From the NCBI RefSeq assembly GCF_030269925.1, contig NC_085133.1, positions 7,026,001 to 7,090,000 on the forward strand: a DNA stretch of 64,000 nucleotides, written 5' to 3'. Below the pieces are notes generated by a model that worked only from the letters and a program-made list of their open reading frames with translations, did not search any database and was not told the DNA's origin. A program made the position numbers and the translations under genes. Source of the DNA: Bombyx mori (lineage: Eukaryota > Arthropoda > Insecta > Lepidoptera > Bombycidae). Positions 57,030 through 64,000 of this stretch are shown here, in pieces (position 1 is the stretch's first letter; every line of letters begins with the position of its first letter).

Positions 57030-57130
57030 TCTCGGAAAGTAGCGTCGTCGCCGGCGCGGCGCTGACGTCACGACGCGCCCACCGCACCGCCCTTCGGCCA
57101 ACACGCCAATCGTTGGCCCAAGCATTGGCT
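57030..57130 (-). promoter_or_regulatory. GC-rich patch with CRE: candidate promoter
   Basis: Strongly GC-rich block in AT-rich surroundings, rich in CpG, with the CRE palindrome TGACGTCA (about 57063-57070) and a GGGCGGTGCGG GC-box on the minus strand. It lies 4 kb upstream of the hexokinase start exon. No transcript support; strand assigned by proximity only. A TATAAATA lies just outside at about 57002 on the plus strand. Confidence 0.35.
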
Positions 57131-57289
57131 GTTGATTTTGAACAAGTAATCACTGGTTGTTGATTGTAGCAGGGAAATTTTTGATAAATAAATATAATGA
57201 CAGTATTTGTAGCAGCCTATCTATCATACAGAGTGACTAATTGTAACACGATAGGAATACTGACTGATTCGGTTGTGCAGTAATTATCT

Positions 57290-57790
57290 AAACAAAAAAA
57301 TTAGCGCCGCTGACTCTTCCACCGTGGGACGTGGGTCCGATTCCCAAATCGCGCAAACATTCGTGCGCTGAACAGGTTTGTTTGCTCTTCGTCTGGGTGT
57401 TTATCTTCTATATATGTGAGGGAGTCCGTATAGAGTCACTTCTTTATTTCGCGGGAAAATCGTGTTTTTGGATCACTCGTAATTAACACCACAGTTGAAA
57501 CAATAGTTTTATTGTTGCAGCGGCTTACACAGTTCTAAGTTATGCACATTCTTTTATTCGTCTTGTGTATTTTCGGCGGTAAAAAGGTCCCGTGTCACAG
57601 ACTATCTTCTTTTTCCCAACTCTCGTGCGTTCCGGCTTACGCATCATAAAAAGGTGCATTCTTAAACGCCACATATGTGTATATTTAAACATATATAAGT
57701 ATGTATGTCAGTCTCTGGTGCCCATAGCACAGGAGTCGGATGGCCGTGCGTGATTTGTTTCCAATTAAAATTATACTTATTACTATTATA
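57290..57790 (+). mobile_element. tRNA-derived SINE with insertion
   Basis: Head with 'GGGTCCGATTCCCAAATC' and 'AACAGGTTTGTTTGCTC'. The body resumes near 57665 with 'AAGTATGTATGTCAG' and 'CGTGCGTGATTTGTTTCC'. About 250 bp of unrelated sequence (57418-57665) sits between, bordered by ATATGTG. Confidence 0.6.
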
Positions 57791-58961
57791 GCAATACGGC
57801 CTACTACTACAAATTGCGCACAATAAAGATAATAACAATTGAACAATTATTAAGAGATTTTGTCGACAATAAGAAAGAGATTAGCCAGATATTTCTTCGG
57901 GCTACACCACACAACTAGGGCTTACGAATTACGATCCAATAGAGGAGAAAGTAAATTTACAAGAAATGCCGTTTTGAGTTTTACTTACGGACGTTTGGCC
58001 TTGAACGTTCGCTATCAGAATTAAAATTAGATGAATCAGAACTAAGATACGCGAAACGTATCGATCATAGCAAGCAGATATTCGTTTCACGTATTATCTA
58101 ATATTGTCAAAAAATTTAAAATTCGAAAAAAATATATTAAAATGAATAAAAATAATAGGTGAATAAAAATATTAGAATACGTTTGAGAGTGACTTAATCC
58201 ATTCTAGTGCTAAAAAATTATATAACCCCGTGTATTATTTACAGAAAAAATAAATGTTTTAATTGTGTAATTGTGATTTCAAAATTGACTTGACAAACTT
58301 TTTTTTTAGTATTTAGGTATGTATCAAGGTTAATATAAAAAAATGTAGGGAAGACAATGTGTCGCCAGTATAAAAACCCAGTGGTAACCATTTAATACCT
58401 GGTGAGCCTGAGAGCTCGGGAGGACCATCACATTTTTGTTTTAAAAAAAAAAAAAATAATTCGTCAATGCAAAAAAATATATTATGCAACGCATATCTTG
58501 CTAGGGGCTATCGTGGCTCGACCCTACTGGAGCAGATAAAGGCATATCTAACTGACCCGAGATATTCGTTGAGTGTTATCACGGTTCTTCTTATTGTATA
58601 GATTTTGTTTTTGTTGAAAACACATCGTAATTGCCTTGAAGAAATGAGAGGTGCATCATCGCGAATTTCAAGCAGGAAAATATGAAGATCAAAGTTTCAT
58701 GATAAAATTTGAGAAACGCTGTCGTTTCAAATGTCAATGCCATATTTATTTAAAACCATTTAAAGAAACCATTTAAGTCGCTACCCAAACTTTACAATAG
58801 GTTAATCCCGTTTTAAATTTGACTAAATAAAAGTTCAATGTATCCGAACAGCTTTATTTAGGGTGAACTTCTATCACCCTAAGCTTCTACCGCTTCAACA
58901 ATAGTCAGGAAGCGCATAAGCTTCGTTCTTACTATACTAAAGTTTTTGTGTTCTTTTTTGT
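57791..58961. other. Non-coding AT-rich stretch
   Basis: A short Bm1-like relic at 58378-58432. No exon recognised. Confidence 0.45.
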
Positions 58962-59206
58962 TCTTTTTTTTATTGCTTAGGTGGGTGGACGAGCTTACAG
59001 CCCACAAGGTGTTAAGTGGTTACTGAAGCCCATAGACATCTGCAACGCAAATGTGCCACCCACCTTGAGATATAAGTTCTAAGGTCTCAAGTATAGTTAC
59101 AACGGCTGCCCCACCCTTCAAACCGAAACGCATTACTGCTACACGGCAGAAATAGGCAGGGTGGTGGTACCCGCGCGGACTCACAAGAGGTCCTACCACC
59201 AGTAAA
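58962..59206 (-). mobile_element. Bm1: Bm1 SINE
   Basis: Antisense copy with a T-run at 58960-58972. A family B fragment (59235-59370, antisense) follows. Confidence 0.85.
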
Positions 59207-59370
59207 GTCTTTTTTATTCTGGCTTTTCCGTGGCTGGTAAAAGAGCTCAGTCCGAGAGAATTCACTATCACTTGTCCTAGTAAGAGCGGTGCTCCGCTAA
59301 ATCTACCACCGGATCGGAATCGCGATCCACTGAGAAGATCCGACGAGGAACTCAGCGGGTGCTAAGGACC

Positions 59371-59834
59371 AAAGATGGCCAGTTTTTCAGAAACTGTTTT
59401 TGGCATATGCCATCACAACCTGAGCTTAACATCCCTACTTCTTAATTCTCCGACATGTGTAGACATGCCTTACCATGTCTTGAATCAAAGCAGGATTGAA
59501 AATCATTACTAGGTAGGGCTCTGATTGCGTCGCTGGCAATAAAACTGTGCAAAAAACAACCTTCAAAGCATTTTTAACTTTGTAAATATAAAATGATCAC
59601 GTAATATTTAGCTGCTGCGCGCTAATGTGTAATAACGTATGATATACTTGATTCGCACGTAGATTACCTACATGTGTAATGAGTTATACAAATTACTGCC
59701 TCAAGCCCGTTTGGAGGAGCTAGCACATCAATGTGATAAGTCTCAGCTTGTCGTTTTAAATTTTTGTAATTCTCAGTTGCGTCACGAAATTAAAGTTTTA
59801 ACACGCTTTTATTGGCTTGGTTTCTTCTTATACA
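59371..59834. other. Non-coding stretch
   Basis: No exon. A weak LINE-like frame (59672-59790, QLRHEIKVLTRFYWL) may belong to the element that follows. Confidence 0.4.
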
Positions 59835-60205
59835 GTAGAATATACTATGTTCCGTGCGGAGTGCTCTGAAGAATTGTTTGAGATGATACCATCATCTCGT
59901 TTTTACCATCGCACCGCCCGCCACTGGAGTAGAGTTCAATCCATATTACCTGGAGCCACTGTGTTCATCCACAGTGCATTTCCAGAGATCTTTTTTGCCA
60001 CGTACCATCCGGCTTTGGAATGAGCTCCCCTCCACGGTGTTTCCCGAGCGCTATGACATGTCCTTCTTCAAACGAGGCTTGTGGAGAGTAGGTACTTAAC
60101 AGTAGGCAGCGGCTTGGCTCTGCTCTGCAGACGTCCATGAGCGACGATAACCACTTACCATTATGCGAGCTGTATGTTCGTCTGCTTACACGGGCAATAA
60201 ATAAA
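59835..60205 (+). mobile_element. CR1/Jockey-like LINE 3' end (family L)
   Basis: Sense tail: EELFEMIPSSRFYHRTARH, then (after a frame change) RTIRLWNELPSTVFPERYDM, ending 'CACGGGCAATAAATAAAAAT'. Broken copy. Confidence 0.75.
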
Positions 60206-60544
60206 AATAAATAAAAAATATTAACATACATTCATCACTTACGTAAATAAAATAAATCAACACCTTGCGAAAGTTAAAGAATGGAGGACAGAATTGACAG
60301 AGTCCCCTTTCTATCATTACGTGCGGCTGTGGATTATACTCCCAACCTCGATGACTGTCACACATCCGGCCCTCAAATGACGCATGAAAGAGGTCCCTAG
60401 TGTTGGGGTTTGAATGTGTAAGTAATGGTAGGCAACAGTTGTCACATGTGAAGGGACAGTTTTCGAATATCGGAATTTTTATTTAAATGTTATAACAGAT
60501 GATTGTCTTTTGTCTAGACACGGCAGTAAAACAACCTAGGGATA
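60206..60544. other. Non-coding stretch
   Basis: No exon or element recognised. Confidence 0.4.
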
Positions 60545-60845
60545 TCTATACTAATAATACTATAAAACTGAAGAGTTTGTTTGTTTGAACGCGCTAATCT
60601 CAGGAACTACTGGTCTGTTTTGAAAAATTCTTTCTGTGTTAGATAGCCCATTTATTGAAGAAGGTTATAGGCTATATGACATCACGATAAGGCCAATACA
60701 AGTGGAGCACCAATAAAGAATAGCTCCTTAACATTCCATTATTCAAAAATATTTAAAAATATTAAATATTAATGTAGTGGGGGTAACATTTAGCGTTATG
60801 CCAAAGTAACTATTCCACGCGGATGGAGTCGCAGGCAAAAGCTAG
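60545..60845 (+). mobile_element. Non-autonomous Helitron, 301 bp
   Basis: Begins TCTATACTAATA and ends GCAAAAGCTAG, inserted between A (60544) and T (60846). An imperfect GC-rich hairpin (GCGGATGGAGTCGC) lies just before the end. These are the classical Helitron end rules. No coding capacity. Confidence 0.75.
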
Positions 60846-61354
60846 TGTTATTATAAAAATAAAATATTGTAAAAGTGTAGTTTTTATAATATATATTAAC
60901 CGTGAAGTCAGAGTTTTAAAATAGGCCCTCACCTCCAGAGCTCATACCCTCAAGTAGAACCGTCTAGCATCTAGCAATAGTCAGCAGCTTGACTGTACCC
61001 GACATTGCGACGGAAACCACTCACAAATCATGTCGTGGACTAGGCCGCCACCGATTAATGAAAAAACCATAGTAGCATGACCGAAATCGTAACTGACGCA
61101 CGCGTTGAATAGATTGAACTGTGAAGCCTAATTTAGTGCTATTAATTTCGTCGAGTCACTACAGAGTTCTGTAGCAAATAATTAATTAGAAACACGTATT
61201 CCGTGCTTACGTTGTTAGCGACTGATATTTACTTACTGTTTCTCTTCGAAATTAATTAACACAGAATACAATAATAACGTCCCTTTCGCTAAACGATATC
61301 CCAATAAATAGAAATTTTATTTTTAGCAATGAGTATGTATTGAGAGGAGAAAGC
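60846..61354. other. Non-coding stretch
   Basis: No exon or clear element recognised. Confidence 0.4.
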
Positions 61355-61540
61355 GTATGGCCAGTAAAGTTTCTCGGTGGATCTTCTTAGTGGGTCTCGA
61401 TTCCGATTCGGTGGTAGATTCTGCAAAGCACTTTTCTTGCTAAGGTTAGTGTTAGCAAATTCTCTTAGGTTGAGCCCGTGAGCTCACATTCCCGTCTGGG
61501 CATAGCTGTAATAACCCCTTAGGCTACCAGCGAATAGATA
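61355..61540 (+). repeat. Dispersed repeat family B, diverged
   Basis: 'AGTTTCTCGGTGGATCTTCT' to 'GGCTACCAGCGAATAGATACG'. Confidence 0.65.
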
Positions 61541-61659
61541 CGAAAAATAGACCGTGTAGGTACTTTGATGGTAGTAACGTTATATAAGTCAAAGTTTTTA
61601 TACACCTTTTCACCAACGTAGAAAATGGATGTGATGAGACAAAATGAAAATTAGGTTGG

Positions 61660-61835
61660 TAAGAGAGTGTTAACTATGAATGTGGAAGGATATAGAGGAA
61701 GAGGTAGACCTAAGAAGAAATGGATGGATTGCGTGAAAGACTATATGTGTAAGAGGGGCGTGAGCGAAGAAATGGAGTATGGAAGGAGAAAACATGTTGC
61801 GCCGACCCCAGGTGATTGGGAGAAGGGCAGGAGAA
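61660..61835 (+). mobile_element. RTE-like C-terminal fragment
   Basis: Frame NVEGYRGRGRPKKKWMDCVK, then GDWEKGRRMM and stop at 61840-61842. The next element follows directly. Confidence 0.7.
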
Positions 61836-61841
61836 TGATGT

Positions 61842-62240
61842 AAAAAAATTTTATTGCCCTTATAGGCAGACGAGCATACGGCCCACCTGATGGTGAGTAG
61901 TTACCGTCACCCATGGACTTCAGCCATGCCAGGGGCAGAGCCAAGCCGCTGCCTACCGCTTAATACTCTCCCCAAGCCTCGTTTGAAGAAGGACATGTCA
62001 TAGCGCTCGGGAAACAACGTAGAGAGGAGCTCATTCCATAGGCGGATGGTACGTGGCAAAAAAGATCTCTGGAAACACACTGTCGATGATTCCAGATAAT
62101 ATGGATGAACACTGCTCCGATGGCGGGAGGTGCGATGATAAAAAGGGGATGGGGGGATCATCTCAAACAATTCCTGAGAGCACTCTCCATGGAACATACG
62201 GTACAAAATGCAGTGGGAACCGAAGTCGAATAATGGAAGA
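61842..62240 (-). mobile_element. CR1/Jockey-like LINE 3' end (family L)
   Basis: The minus strand (within 62284-61907) encodes ECSQELFEMIPPSPFYHRTS, then RSFLPRTIRLWNELLSTLFP and ERYDMSFFKRGLGRVLSG; A-tail seen as a T-run at 61848-61853. This is the longest open copy of the family here. Confidence 0.82.
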
Positions 62241-62690
62241 TGCTTAACTATATTTTGCCCTGGTTTACGCGCGTCTGCAAACAAATGTTAGCAGAATATT
62301 CTAGAAATCACGAATGACTTCAAGCCGTTTTCATCTCACAAATGAACTAACTATATTGAAGTTCGTATAAGTTTTATTCGTATCGGCAGCCAGTGGTTGA
62401 GCTCAATAACAAAATCTCGTGCAAGCAATCAATTTAGAGACTTGTTCGCCAATTGCCTTTTGTCGCTCATTGATTCATTGTGCCCATTGACTGACCCCCG
62501 GGGCTATTTCTGTATTATTGTTACATCACATGATCAGACAAATGTTAGTGTCTGGAACGTTCTGTTCGTAGCTCCAGCTAAGCGATGTACTCGTTTAAGC
62601 TTAGTACAATTATTACCGAAGTTCGAATCCTAAAATTTGTCGTAGTAAATACTTTTACCTAGTTAGTATCTATTTGTACTCTACCACTCG
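62241..62690. other. Non-coding stretch
   Basis: No exon recognised. Confidence 0.4.
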
Positions 62691-62699
62691 GTACTCATC

Positions 62700-63410
62700 G
62701 CCTGCCTCGCATGGGAGGGGCGGCGCCGCATCCTGGTCGCAAAAGTAGGAAACGACTTGTCATTGCCAAGTGTTGTGGCATCGATGCTCGGCGACGACGA
62801 GTCGTGGAAGGCGATGCTCGACTTCTGCGAGTGCACCGTCTCGCGGAAGGAGGCGGCGGGGCTCGTGAGAGACGCACAAGCCCGCCGCCGTCGAGCGGGG
62901 GCCCGGGAGGTGGATCTCGCCCAAGCCCTGGCCTTCTAAGTGTTTCGGGTACCCTTCACATGTCGGTCTGGGGACCGGCGAAGGAGGCCTAAGAAGACGA
63001 CGTGCAAGCTGCTCTGCACGCGTTTTACGCAAGATCATCCGGGTGATGGAAAACCGGCTATCCTCGACCCACGCTGGTTCTGACCCAGCGGAGTATTCCG
63101 TAGGATAACCCATTCTAACCGGCGCCATCTAGGCCGGCTCCGGATAGCCTGCCGACCGAGGTGGCTGGTGGTCGTAGCGCTGACGACCGCCGGTCCGGCG
63201 TCCCGAGGGGGAGGGTGATGGAAGAGATGTGCTCCGCACTAAGCGCTTCACTTTCCCCCTTTGCCTTTTCATGAGTTCTGTCTCATGCGAGGTTCGGACG
63301 TGGATTGTTGAGCGACAGGAGGTTTTAGTCAGTTCGACTCCGACATGCCCCGCCCTCCATCCCCACTGAAGGGCGGAAGTGCGGCGATTTCCTCCTGACC
63401 AAAAAAAAAA
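62700..63410 (+). mobile_element. R1-clade retrotransposon 3' end
   Basis: Coding tail from about 62703: CLAWEGRRRILVAKVGNDLS, then MLGDDESWKAMLDFCE, stop at 62937-62939. It is followed by a GC-rich 3' UTR (to about 63400) and an A-run. The 3' UTR is shared with 29393-29631, 35696-35866 and part of 55512-55572. The R1-type call is from the C-terminal block (LP.VV..M.GDE..W....FCE) known in R1/TRAS/SART-like elements. Confidence 0.75.
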
Positions 63411-64000
63411 GTATTTCCTACGACAAGACGGCGCATTTTATTTGTTATTACTTACATTGTTACATATACTATTAGGAACTTTAATTGGAAATATGAATGA
63501 ACGAAATTGAAAAATTATAATCACGGGTAAGATTGTCAGACGTCCCGTATATCCCGGGTCGTCCCCTATTGTAGGCTTAGTTTAAAATGTCCCGGTGGGA
63601 CTGACTCTATCCCGTGTTCCAACCGTACGATTATAATGGTATTGATTTTTATAAATATGTTAAAACCGATAAAAATATGCCAAAACTGACATGCTCCTCG
63701 GAGAAAAATAAAAAAAAAAAAAATGTCACTTTAAAATTTTGTTTTTTATTTGTTCCGGGTAATAAACTAAATTCCCGTACTTGTTTGCCTATTTACACAT
63801 TTGGCCCTTATAGGCTGAAAAAATCTGGCAACCCTAATCACGGTTACCGTCATTGCTTGGCAATTTTTTAATAGCGCCAAAATCAATGTTTATGGTTGTT
63901 ATTATTGAACCTACATTACAAACACCAGTTAAATACAAACACATGCAAATGTATCGTCATTATAACGTCTAGAGTTCGTAGTCAAAATTCGACCATAATT
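63411..64000. other. Non-coding AT-rich end of window
   Basis: No exon or element recognised. Confidence 0.45.

Overview
The window is animal nuclear DNA from a silkworm-type moth (Bombyx mori or a very close relative). The evidence is at least a dozen copies of the tRNA-derived Bm1 SINE (shared core 'GTAGATGTCTATGGGCTCC', A-rich tail after 'CATCTAAGCAATAA'), a mag-like LTR retrotransposon with very short LTRs, R1-clade, RTE-like and CR1/Jockey-like non-LTR retrotransposon remnants, Helitron and MITE-type elements, AT-rich introns with GT-AG borders, and two split host genes whose exons could be joined in frame by hand.

Host gene 1 (plus strand, about 9581-27893) is the 3' part of Eps8 (Drosophila arouser), an actin-regulating adaptor. 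Eleven exons encode the middle helical region, a split SH3 domain, a proline-rich linker and the C-terminal SAM-like actin-effector region, ending at 27891-27893. The N-terminal (PTB) exons are not in the window and probably lie upstream of base 1 or before the LINE. A Gly-rich exon at 21164-21322, also in phase with the SH3 exon, ends in its own stop and would give a short isoform lacking the actin-effector domain. A 787-bp tandem duplication copies the end of the first SH3 exon with its donor site.

Host gene 2 (minus strand, 53037 down to 35160) is a complete hexokinase of 485 aa in ten coding exons, convergent with Eps8. Its first intron (8.8 kb) holds an intact 4,355-bp mag-like element with identical 69-bp LTRs and a 5-bp target duplication. 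Several other insertions stop within about 30 bp of hexokinase or Eps8 splice sites. A GC-rich patch with a CRE octamer near 57060 is a candidate upstream promoter.

Layout: 1-2700 SINE, RTE and repeat debris; 3000-7801 an apparently intact LINE (ORF1 and ORF2); 7802-9580 sequence upstream of the Eps8 exons; 9581-27893 Eps8 with introns holding a 500-bp MITE, a foldback element, a 1.33-kb hAT-type element with an 81-bp tandem repeat, and the SH3 duplication; 27894-35159 repeat-rich region between convergent genes; 35160-53045 hexokinase; 53046-64000 repeats only (RTE, tRNA-SINE, Helitron, CR1/Jockey-like and R1-clade fragments). No bacterial features, CRISPR arrays or free-standing RNA genes were seen. 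Element names rest on motif recognition without database searches.
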